Assembly: GCA_002369295.1 (NCBI GenBank)
Contig: DFDR01000245.1
Location: 1-11,058, forward strand
From: Desulfovibrionaceae bacterium UBA3823
GTDB taxonomy: Bacteria; Desulfobacterota; Desulfovibrionia; Desulfovibrionales; Desulfovibrionaceae
Reading direction: 5' to 3'
DNA length: 11,058 nucleotides
A program made the translations under genes and the position numbers. The notes below the pieces were generated by a model. It did not search any database and had not been told where the DNA came from. It saw only the letters and a program-made list of their open reading frames with translations. How positions within the stretch are numbered: the stretch's first letter is position 1; the number at the start of each line of letters is the position of its first letter. Below, piece by piece: positions 1 to 6,248 of this stretch.

Positions 1-129
1 CGCCAGCGCCTCCTCGCCGGGGTCCCAGAGATCGGCATCCTCGGCGAAGGCTTCGGCAACCTCGTCGGCTGAAAACTCGATGTGCAACCGGCACAGGCCT
101 CCGGCTTCGCGCTTGACAGTGAATTGCAT
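1..129 (-). CDS. Hypothetical protein, N-terminal part (runs off the left edge)
   Basis: The leftward reading frame starts with ATG at 129-127 and stays open to the window edge, giving 43 residues that begin MQFTVKREAGGLCRLHIEF. A strong Shine-Dalgarno (AGGAGGG, plus-strand 135-141) lies 5 bases ahead of the ATG and fixes the start. The visible part is a short beta-strand-like stretch followed by an acidic helix-like segment rich in Ala, Glu and Asp. The alternating hydrophobic start faintly recalls the ribosome-binding domain of trigger factor, but that is a guess from 43 residues and no diagnostic motif is present. It is divergent from the MFS gene at 491. The function is not recognised. 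Confidence 0.7.
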   Translation of the reverse strand, partial: MQFTVKREAGGLCRLHIEFSADEVAEAFAEDADLWDPGEEALA

Positions 130-490
130 GGCTTCCCTCCTCATGGGGCGGCTAGTCGGGTGCGGCAGGCGGAGCTCCCGAAGGGGACGGCCGGCTCCCG
201 GCAAGACTACCACCAGCCGAAACCAGACGGAAGGCCCCGACCCTTCGCTCCTTCGCCGGCAGACAGCCTGTCCGCCGGCACCGGGGATGCGGTCCTTGCC
301 GCCCCGGCAGGCATGGAGCGCAGGACATCCCGCACACGCCGGCCTTCCGCAAGCGCACTGCGTCCTGCACGCGGCCAGAGACTCGCTGAACGCCGTCTTC
401 CTGCCCGGCAGCCGCGCAGCAGTCTGCAGGCCGCCAGGAACGGCATCGACTGCTTCCCATCTCCGCCCAAACGCTGTATCTGCCCCTGCC
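130..490. other. Intergenic region between divergent genes
   Basis: 361 GC-rich bases separate the leftward hypothetical gene from the start chosen for the MFS gene. Long open frames cross it on both strands, but they have skewed Arg/Pro/Ala-rich translations and no ribosome binding sites. It should hold promoters for both neighbours, yet I could not find a -35/-10 pair of reasonable quality on either strand. No RNA gene or repeat was recognised. Confidence 0.5.
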
Positions 491-1708
491 ATGAACCACC
501 AGCACGACACCGTCCGCACGCCAGACCTCGCGACGCTTCGCCTCGCCATGCGCGTTCTCTTCTTTGCCATGGGCAGCGTCTTCGGCTCCTGGGCCTCGCG
601 CATCCCCGACGTCAAGCGCGCCCTGAACCTCTCCGACGGCGCGCTGGGCCTTGCGCTCTTCGCCGGTCCGGCAGGCGAGTTCTGCGCCGTCGCCGTCACG
701 GCGCTCGTCATCCGGCGCATCGGCTCCAAGGCCGTCATGGTCATGGGCCTTCCGCTCTACGGCGCCACGCTGGCGCTCGTGGGCGCAGCCTCCTCCTTCG
801 CCTGGCTGGCCCTTGCCCTCTTCGGCTTCGGCTTTGCCTGCAACTACTACAACATCGCCCTGAACGCCCAGGCCGTGGCCGTGGAAGTGATGCACGGGCG
901 ACCTGTCATGTCCTCCTTCCACGGCATGTGGAGCCTCGGCGGGGTTGCCGGCGGCATTGCCGGCTCCGCGGCCGCCTCGCTCGGCGTCCCGCCTGCCTGG
1001 CACTTTCTGGCTGCCGCCGCCGCGGCCACGGCCGCCGCCCTGCTCCTCAGCGGCAGGATCCTGCAGCAGGATCCGCCCCGCAAAACGCAAGGGCAGGCGT
1101 CCCGCAGGCGCGGACGCCTTGCCAGCCCCGGCGCCTTCATTCTGCTCCTCGGCTTCATCGCCTTTGCCAACATGGCAACCGAGGGCACCATGTACGACTG
1201 GAGCGCCGTCTACTTTGCGCAGGTGGTCCAGCCGGCAGAGCATCTGGTCAGGGCCGGCTTCGTGGCCTGCATGTGCGCCATGGTGACGGGGCGCTTCCTG
1301 GGCGACCGCCTGGTTGCCCGCTTCGGCCCCGTCAGGGTGCTTCAGGCCGGCGGCGTCTTCGTGGCCTGCGGCATAGTCCTCGCCTGCCTGCGGCCGAGCG
1401 TCCTCTGGTCCACGGCAGGCTTTGCCCTGGTGGGGCTCGGCATGTCGCCCGCCATTCCCCTGTGCTACTCGCTCACGGCCAAGAGCCGGCGCGTGGAGCC
1501 CTCCGTCGGCATCTCCCTCATCTCCACCATCGGCTTTTTCGGCATCCTGTGCTCGCCTGCCCTGACGGGCTTCCTTGCCGAGTGCTTCGGCCTGCGATCC
1601 GCCCTACTGCCGCTGGCTGCCATGGGCGCCGGCATCGTCGTCCTGGCGCCCCTGCTCCCCAAGGCGGAAGCCTGCCAGGAGGATGCGAAGAGAACGGCGG
1701 AGCGATAG
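491..1708 (+). CDS. MFS transporter, YbjJ-like
   Basis: This encodes a 405-residue inner-membrane permease of the major facilitator superfamily; the substrate is unknown. The protein is a series of hydrophobic helices consistent with 12 segments, with a basic loop (about residues 196-210, RKTQ...RRRGR) separating the two halves. Conserved stretches of the YbjJ-type family are visible: GSWASRIPD near residue 32, NYYNIALNAQAVAVE near 118 and MSSFHGMWSLGG near 140. The frame is open upstream to position 80, but that part is Pro/Arg-rich and overlaps the divergent gene. Translation from 491 gives the normal length for the family. No clear Shine-Dalgarno precedes 491, and ATG 548 (MRVLFFAMGS) is the alternative start. 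The gene ends facing the leftward small gene at 1821. Its last 450 bases recur, degraded, at 2298-2776. Confidence 0.88.
   Translation: MNHQHDTVRTPDLATLRLAMRVLFFAMGSVFGSWASRIPDVKRALNLSDGALGLALFAGPAGEFCAVAVTALVIRRIGSKAVMVMGLPLYGATLALVGAASSFAWLALALFGFGFACNYYNIALNAQAVAVEVMHGRPVMSSFHGMWSLGGVAGGIAGSAAASLGVPPAWHFLAAAAAATAAALLLSGRILQQDPPRKTQGQASRRRGRLASPGAFILLLGFIAFANMATEGTMYDWSAVYFAQVVQPAEHLVRAGFVACMCAMVTGRFLGDRLVARFGPVRVLQAGGVFVACGIVLACLRPSVLWSTAGFALVGLGMSPAIPLCYSLTAKSRRVEPSVGISLISTIGFFGILCSPALTGFLAECFGLRSALLPLAAMGAGIVVLAPLLPKAEACQEDAKRTAER
1204..1679 (+). repeat. Source copy of a partial direct duplication (pairs with 2298-2774)
   Basis: The 3' part of the MFS gene is repeated in the same orientation 1095 bases downstream. 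Over 1227-1679 against 2322-2774 I count about 38 substitutions in 453 bases by eye, around 92% identity, with no indels. A single extra G in the second copy (the GGG at 2319-2321 against GG at 1225-1226) shifts the offset from 1094 to 1095. Positions 1507-1605 and 2602-2700 are identical over 99 bases. Similarity fades upstream of about 1204 and downstream of about 1679. Confidence 0.9.
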
Positions 1709-1820
1709 CACCGGCACGATGAGCCAAGCATGCGAAGCAGAGGGACAAAGACATCGCCTACCGGATGCCCTATCCTTTATTCATGGTCCCGGCATGTTCG
1801 GCCCGCAAATCATGTACAGG
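1709..1820. other. Intergenic region between convergent genes
   Basis: The MFS gene ends at 1708 and the leftward small gene ends at 1821, so both transcripts should stop in these 112 bases. I see no hairpin followed by a T run on either strand. Base composition begins to fall here compared with the MFS gene. Confidence 0.4.
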
Positions 1821-2036
1821 TCAGGCACAGTGGCGTTTCCTAACGGGTGTGCAATGCTCAGAGTCGGGCGAACAGGGGCTCTCGTGATACTCGACGGTGC
1901 CGTCTGGGTAGCGAATCACGAATCTCCCGTCCTTGCCGTAGTAGCACAGCGGGCAGTCGTCCTTCAGCTCCTGTTCAAGGATATACGATTGATTCTCTAT
2001 GGCGATCTCGGCAAGTTCCCGTAGGCTAGGCAGCAT
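1821..2036 (-). CDS. Small cysteine-containing hypothetical protein (71 aa)
   Basis: The leftward ATG at 2036-2034 is preceded by GGAGG (plus-strand 2043-2047) with a 6-base spacer, good support for a real gene. The product has a helical N-terminus (MLPSLRELAEIAIENQSYIL) followed by a CPLC motif at residues 29-32. A strand-turn-strand segment follows (KDGRFVIRYPDGTVEYH), then Cys at residue 55 (ESPC), Cys62 (SEHC) and Cys70. Two pairs of cysteines plus histidines suggest a small zinc-binding or redox fold, but this is inference and no known family was recognised. No signal peptide or membrane segment is seen. The gene sits alone, in lower-GC DNA between an intact MFS gene and its truncated copy, which hints at acquisition or rearrangement. 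The opposite strand also has open frames here, but they lack ribosome binding sites. Confidence 0.72.
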   Translation of the reverse strand: MLPSLRELAEIAIENQSYILEQELKDDCPLCYYGKDGRFVIRYPDGTVEYHESPCSPDSEHCTPVRKRHCA

Positions 2037-2297
2037 GGCTATCCTCCGTGCGCAGTAGTCCCTGTCTGGTCGATTCGTGTTTTTATCTTGCGCGTGGAAT
2101 GCTCTCTGTGGCGCACCCTGAGAAACGCCGTCCTGTGCTTTGGCTAGCTCATGGCTACCCCGCTATAGACTCACGTATGTCGTGCAAACAAGGGGTGGCA
2201 GTATTATGCCAGCCGAGGGCGGCACGCCATCAACCCCCTGAAAATACAAGCTAAAAGTTAGAGCAAACCAGAAGGCATGCAGATGGAACGATCGCGG

Positions 2298-2776
2298 TGC
2301 CGTCTCCTTTGCTCAGGTGGGTCCAGCCGGCAGAGCATCTGGTCAGGGCTGGCTTCGCGCCCTGCATGTGCGCCATGGTGACGGAGCGCTTCCTAGGCGA
2401 CCGTCTGGCTGCCCGCTTCGGTCCCGTCAGCGTGCTCCGGGCTGGCGGCGTCTTCGTGGCAGCAGGCATCAGCCTCGCCTGCCTCTGGCAGAGCGTCCTC
2501 TGGTCCACGGCAGGCTTTGCCCTGGCAGAGCTCGGCATGTCGCCCGCCATTCCCCTGTGCTCCTCGCTCACGGCCAGGAGCCGGCGCGCGGAGCCCTCCG
2601 CCGGCATCTCCCTCATCTCCACCATCGGCTTTTTCGGCATCCTGTGCTCGCCTGCCCTGACGGGCTTCCTTGCCGAGTGCTTCGGCCTGCGATCCGCCCT
2701 GTTGCCGCTGGCTGCCACGGGCACTGACATCATCGCCCTGGCGCCCCTGCTCCCCAAGGCGGAAGCCAGCCAGTGA
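2298..2776 (+). pseudogene. Truncated second copy of the MFS transporter (C-terminal part only)
   Basis: This stretch encodes the equivalent of residues 239-396 of the MFS protein at 491-1708, about 85% identical at the protein level (22 differences in about 150 residues). The N-terminal half is absent. An extra G in 2319-2321 breaks the frame near the left end of the homology; to its right the frame is open to TGA at 2774-2776. A GTG at 2297 could start an ORF of 159 residues, but no ribosome binding site precedes it. Six helices without the first half would not make an MFS permease. I count 22 amino-acid-replacing against 10 silent codon differences, which fits relaxed constraint. It is most likely a relic of a tandem gene duplication that lost its 5' end. 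Confidence 0.85.
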
Positions 2777-2866
2777 GACCGCGGCCAAACGCGACAGTGA
2801 TCGCGCCCCTCGCCTGTGCCCAAGGGGACTGGCGAGAGCCTCGGGACATCCCGCGGCGCGCGGAAA

Positions 2867-2899
2867 GCGCCGGAAGCCTCAGACGGAAGCTTCCGGCGC
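2867..2899 (-). terminator. Inverted repeat downstream of galE, possible terminator
   Basis: A perfect 11-base stem (GCGCCGGAAGC at 2867-2877 pairing with 2889-2899) with an 11-base loop lies 53 bases past the galE stop codon. Read leftward it is followed by only three T's (TTTCC), so it is a weak intrinsic terminator at best. It also lies past the end of the MFS relic on the other strand, where no T run follows it. The stem itself is clear; the terminator role is inferred. Confidence 0.45.
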
Positions 2900-2952
2900 A
2901 CTTCGTTCAGCATGGCGAAGCCCGGCGGGGCTGTGCGCGGGCTTCGGCTCGG

Positions 2953-3939
2953 CTATCTGCCAAAGCCGCGGGGATGCTTGGAGTGCCATTCCCAGGCAGT
3001 GGCGATGATCTTTTCGATGCCGGTCTTGGGCTTCCAGCCGAGCACCTTGCGGGCGCGCTCGGAAGAGGCCACGAGGCGGGCCGGATCGCCGGGACGGCGG
3101 GGCGTCACGACGACAGGCAGGGGATGGCCCGTCACTTTGCGGGCGGTCTCGATCATCTCCTTGACGGAGAAGCCCTTGCCGTTGCCGAGGTTGCAGATGA
3201 CGCTCTTGCCGCCATTGGCGAGGTAGTCGAGGGCCTTCAGATGCGCGTCCGCGAGGTCCATGATGTAGAGGTAGTCGCGGATGCAGGTGCCGTCCGGCGT
3301 GGGATAGTCGTCGCCGTAGATGGAGATGGATTCGCGCAAGCCCATGGGCACGCGCAGGATAAGCGGGATGAGGTGGCTTTCGGGGTTGTGGTCCTCGCCG
3401 ATGGTGCCGCCAGGCAGGGCGCCGCCCACGTTGAAGTAGCGCAGGGAGACCCAGCGTATGCCGTGGGCCTCGCCGGTCCACTTCATGACGCGCTCCATGA
3501 TGAGCTTGCTCTCGCCGTAGGGGCTGGTGGGTTCCTTGGGATCGTCCTCGAGGATGGGAATGTTCCTGGGCTCGCCGTAGACGGCGGCCGTGGAGGAGAA
3601 GACCAGCCTGCCCACCTTGAAGTCGCGCATGACCTCGAGCAGGGTGATCATGCCCGCCGAGTTGTTGTCGAAGTACTTGAGCGGGTTGCTCACGCTCTCG
3701 CCGACTTCGATGAAGGCGGCAAAGTGGACGACGGCGTCGAACTTGTTCTCCTGGAAGACCGTGATCAGATCCTTGCGGTTGCGGACATCGCCCAGGAAGA
3801 ACTTGGCCTTGGGATGCACGGACTGCAGGTGGCCGGTGACGAGACTGTCCATAACGACGACTTTGTCGCCCCGCTCGCAGAGTGCATGGACGGTGTGGGA
3901 TCCGATGTAGCCGGCGCCGCCGACGACAAGAATTTTCAT
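2953..3939 (-). CDS. galE: UDP-glucose 4-epimerase
   Basis: A 328-residue cytoplasmic enzyme of the extended short-chain dehydrogenase family that interconverts UDP-glucose and UDP-galactose using bound NAD. The N-terminus has the nucleotide-binding motif GGAGYIGS (residues 7-14), followed by an acidic D31 after the second strand. The catalytic Tyr-x3-Lys is Tyr141-Gly-Glu-Ser-Lys145, with the SSTAAVYG serine/threonine segment at 115-122. The GalE signatures RYFNVGGA (167-174) and YGDDYPTPDGTCIRDYLYI (208-226) are intact. Length is normal for GalE. The start is ATG 3939-3937; AGGAGA (plus-strand 3949-3954) lies 9 bases upstream. The frame continues upstream but that part is not GalE-like. The next gene upstream, on the same strand, ends 192 bases away, so co-transcription is possible but not shown. 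The product would feed galactose-containing envelope polysaccharides. Confidence 0.96.
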   Translation of the reverse strand: MKILVVGGAGYIGSHTVHALCERGDKVVVMDSLVTGHLQSVHPKAKFFLGDVRNRKDLITVFQENKFDAVVHFAAFIEVGESVSNPLKYFDNNSAGMITLLEVMRDFKVGRLVFSSTAAVYGEPRNIPILEDDPKEPTSPYGESKLIMERVMKWTGEAHGIRWVSLRYFNVGGALPGGTIGEDHNPESHLIPLILRVPMGLRESISIYGDDYPTPDGTCIRDYLYIMDLADAHLKALDYLANGGKSVICNLGNGKGFSVKEMIETARKVTGHPLPVVVTPRRPGDPARLVASSERARKVLGWKPKTGIEKIIATAWEWHSKHPRGFGR

Positions 3940-4131
3940 GTGAGTCTTTCTCCTCTCGTGAGTTCGCTCCCTGCCATCCGGGCCTTGGCCCCGCGCCAGC
4001 CCCGGCGCGAAGGTCGAGGCTGGCTGGCCGGATTTGGGGACGATGCGTATTTTTGCTGTTCCGCTACGCTCCTGCTGGCTGAGGGGAGGCCTCCAGGAAG
4101 GGCAGGCCATGCCCCCGGAGCCTTGCGCAGC

Positions 4132-5514
4132 CTAGGATTGCGGGCCCTCTGCGGAAGCATCGCCAGCGCCGTCTTCAGGTCCGCAGGCCCTGGGTTCCGC
4201 CTGCGGCATGCTCCACTCGCCGGGCAGGGGAGCGGAGATCTCCGCCCTGTCTCCCAGATAGGGATTGAAGTAGCCGTAGCGCAGCCAGGGGCAGGCCTTC
4301 TTCAGCCGCTTCATGAAAACGTGCAGGCCCATGCTGGGGCCGTGGTCTATGCCCTGCATGAGATCAAGGTAGAATTGGGGATCGATGTTGAGATTGCGCC
4401 ACTGGATCATGCTCACGCCAAGCGAGCCGCAGAGGCTCGCCAGCGCCTCGAGCTCCCGCTCGGTGTCGGTGACGCCAGGGAAGAAGAGCAGGTTGAGGGA
4501 GACGAAGATCCCGCGCTCCCGCGCCGTCCGGATGGAAGCCTTGACGTCCTCGAAGGCATAGCCGCGGGGGCGGTAGTATCTGCTGTAGACTTCCTCCCTG
4601 GCGGAGTTGAGGCTGGCGCGCAGGCTGGTGAGGCCGGCGTCGGCGAGCCGTGCCACGGCGTCGGGCCTGGAGGCGTTGGTGTTGCAGTTGACCGTGCCCC
4701 GGCCGCCGCCTTCGCGGAAGAGCCTGACGCTCGCGCAGAGCAGGTCCGGATTCATCAGCGGGTCGCCCTCGCAGCCCTGGCCGAAGGAGTAGACGGGAAC
4801 CTTCGTTTCGCGGGCCTCGTGGATGCGCATGACCTCGCAGATTTCCTCGGGCGTCGGCGTGAAGTCGAGCCGGCACTGGGGCGTCACGGCGATGGGGGAG
4901 TCCCCGGCCTGCTCGGAGATGCAGCCGACGCAGCGCGCATTGCAGGTCTGGGAACTCGGCAGGGGCGCCTCGTAGCGGCCGAGGGCGAAGTTCCTGGCTG
5001 CCGGGCAGTCGTAGCGGGCGACGCAGTCGTTCAGGATGTGGCCGACCAGGCGGTTCTGCCTATGCTCCCTGAGCAGGCGCTCCATGTTCCTGCGTATGGC
5101 GCTGCGCTGAACCTTGGTGAACTGCTGGCGCGGATCCCGGTCCACGCGCCTGGCGCAGATCCAGAAGCGCTCGTCGGCAAAGCCCACGGCGCCGTAGGCG
5201 AAGAGCGGCAGCAGGGGCGCCCCTTCCTGCCTGGCGTAGGCCGGATGCGCCGAGAGGGTGTAGCCCGGCGCGGCGAAGGCGGCGCAGGCGAGGTAGTCCG
5301 TCTCCATGGTTTCGCCGCTCTCGGGATCAAGTCCCACGGCCTTGCGGCCGGGCAGGAGAAAAAGCTCGCTTTCCTTCGGCAGCGGAATGACCTCGTCGGG
5401 CTTGGGCGTGCCCCACTCTCCGCCCCGGTTCACAACCATGAGCAGGTCGGGATCGTCGTAGATGCTGCCCTGCTCGTCGGCCATGACCATGTGCAGTTCC
5501 AGTTGCTCCGCCAT
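4132..5514 (-). CDS. Radical SAM protein of unknown function
   Basis: A 460-residue protein carrying the radical SAM cluster motif Cys191-x3-Cys195-x2-Cys198 (CNARCVGC), which binds a [4Fe-4S] cluster and cleaves S-adenosylmethionine. Further core features are GQGCEGDPL at about 246-254 (position of the glycine/glutamate-rich SAM-binding strand) and an NCNTNAS strand near 276-282. SLRASLNS (about 297-304) and VSLNLLFFPGVTD (about 338-350) fit later barrel strands. The first 190 residues come before the cluster and are not recognised; they include Cys164 and Cys170. The C-terminal tail is Gly/Ala/Glu-rich and probably disordered. The start is set by AAGGAGG (plus-strand 5522-5528), 7 bases before ATG 5514; an in-frame ATG 30 bases upstream would lie before that site. 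galE follows on the same strand after 192 bases. The substrate cannot be read from the sequence. Confidence 0.88.
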   Translation of the reverse strand: MAEQLELHMVMADEQGSIYDDPDLLMVVNRGGEWGTPKPDEVIPLPKESELFLLPGRKAVGLDPESGETMETDYLACAAFAAPGYTLSAHPAYARQEGAPLLPLFAYGAVGFADERFWICARRVDRDPRQQFTKVQRSAIRRNMERLLREHRQNRLVGHILNDCVARYDCPAARNFALGRYEAPLPSSQTCNARCVGCISEQAGDSPIAVTPQCRLDFTPTPEEICEVMRIHEARETKVPVYSFGQGCEGDPLMNPDLLCASVRLFREGGGRGTVNCNTNASRPDAVARLADAGLTSLRASLNSAREEVYSRYYRPRGYAFEDVKASIRTARERGIFVSLNLLFFPGVTDTERELEALASLCGSLGVSMIQWRNLNIDPQFYLDLMQGIDHGPSMGLHVFMKRLKKACPWLRYGYFNPYLGDRAEISAPLPGEWSMPQAEPRACGPEDGAGDASAEGPQS

Positions 5515-5567
5515 CCTCTGTCCTCCTTGCAAACGCCGCATCAAGGCTCCCGCCCTGCGGTCGCGCC

Positions 5568-5596
5568 CTTATAGCCTGCCAGGCCAAAGACTGCAA
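5568..5596 (-). promoter_or_regulatory. Candidate sigma-70 promoter for the radical SAM gene
   Basis: Read leftward, TTGCAG (plus-strand 5591-5596) and TATAAG (5568-5573) are separated by exactly 17 bases, 54 bases before the ATG at 5514. The -10 box matches the consensus at five of six positions and the -35 box at three. Position and spacing are good; activity is inferred. Confidence 0.5.
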
Positions 5597-5747
5597 AGGA
5601 GGCGGATCCAGCGATCCAGCGGCAGCCCTCCCGGCGATGCAGCCGCGCCAAAGCTGCGCAGCGCGGCTGGCCGGACGCCGCCCGGGGGCATGCCCGGAAG
5701 AGGGGCCGCTGCGCGCAAAAATGCCGAGGCAGCCCTTATGCTCCGCC

Positions 5748-5776
5748 TTGCCCGCCCGATAAGACTCACGTATAGT
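5748..5776 (+). promoter_or_regulatory. Candidate sigma-70 promoter for the small coiled-coil protein
   Basis: TTGCCC (5748-5753) and TATAGT (5771-5776) are separated by 17 bases. They match consensus at four of six and five of six positions. Transcription would begin near 5783, giving a leader of about 90 bases before the ATG at 5873. It is divergent from the promoter at 5568-5596, and may also drive the AsmA-like gene. Confidence 0.55.
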
Positions 5777-5872
5777 GCCCTCCCGTTGCCAGGACGGAGC
5801 AGGACACGCTCTCGGACCGGGCGCCGGATGCCGTCATCCGCTGCAGTCCGGGCCCTTCTCCAAGGACGTCCC

Positions 5873-6121
5873 ATGCTCTCCTACATGATTTTTCTCTTCT
5901 TCTTTGCCAGCGCCATCGTTGTTGTCCTCGCCTTCAGCACCCTGAATCAGGAACGCCAGTTCCGCAAAGCCCAGGAGGACAACGCCAGGCTCCTCACGGC
6001 CGTCCAGGCCCTGGAAGCCCGGATCCATGCTCTCGAGGCCGAACGTGACGGCGCCAGCCAGGCAGAGCCCGCCTTCAGCCGGCAGACGCCTTCCGCGCAG
6101 GAGCTGCGCCTCTCCGCATAG
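5873..6121 (+). CDS. Small membrane-anchored coiled-coil protein (82 aa)
   Basis: The product begins MLSYMIFLFFFASAIVVVLA, a single hydrophobic segment covering about residues 3-22. A charged helical stretch with a coiled-coil pattern follows (about residues 27-60, with leucines and alanines spaced in heptads: LLTAVQALEARIHALEAE). The tail is Ser/Pro/Ala-rich. This is the architecture of a bitopic inner-membrane protein whose coil lies in one aqueous compartment; topology cannot be decided here. The start is ATG 5873, with AAGGA (5862-5866) 6 bases upstream; the frame is open further left but crosses the candidate promoter and is not protein-like. The AsmA-like gene follows after 127 bases on the same strand. 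No family was recognised; a generic envelope-scaffold role is only a guess. Confidence 0.78.
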   Translation: MLSYMIFLFFFASAIVVVLAFSTLNQERQFRKAQEDNARLLTAVQALEARIHALEAERDGASQAEPAFSRQTPSAQELRLSA

Positions 6122-6248
6122 CCCCTCGCCAGCCGCGGAAGATGCCGGCGGTGCAGGACTCTGGGGGAGCAGCACCGTGATCAAGTTCCACACCCCCAAC
6201 TTTGGCGCCCTCCCAGGGGCGCTAGCCTGACCAGGGCCGGGAAGTTCC

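Noticed and set aside
80..490. Upstream extension of the MFS frame (137 extra codons)
   Set aside because: The extension is Pro/Arg-rich, overlaps the divergent gene's 5' end and is absent from the usual length of the family; the transporter helices begin after 491.
2167..2178. 12-base match AGACTCACGTAT shared with 5762-5773 in the candidate promoter
   Set aside because: A few 12-base matches are expected by chance in 11 kb, and the 2167 copy lacks the -35 and -10 boxes found at the other site.
2048..2254. Plus-strand 68-codon frame between the small gene and the MFS relic
   Set aside because: It starts at a GTG with no ribosome binding site, overlaps the upstream region of the better-supported leftward gene, and has no recognisable motif.
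4060..4131. GGGCA/TGCCC hairpin after the radical SAM stop codon
   Set aside because: Only a 5-base stem with no T run; too weak to call a terminator.
2773..5574. A 933-codon open frame on the plus strand
   Set aside because: It runs exactly opposite galE and the radical SAM gene, both of which have clear family motifs and ribosome sites. Long antisense frames are expected in GC-rich codons, and the translation has no recognisable domain.
5569..5874. Minus-strand 101-codon frame between the radical SAM gene and the coiled-coil gene
   Set aside because: It covers both candidate promoters, is Arg-rich and lacks a ribosome binding site.
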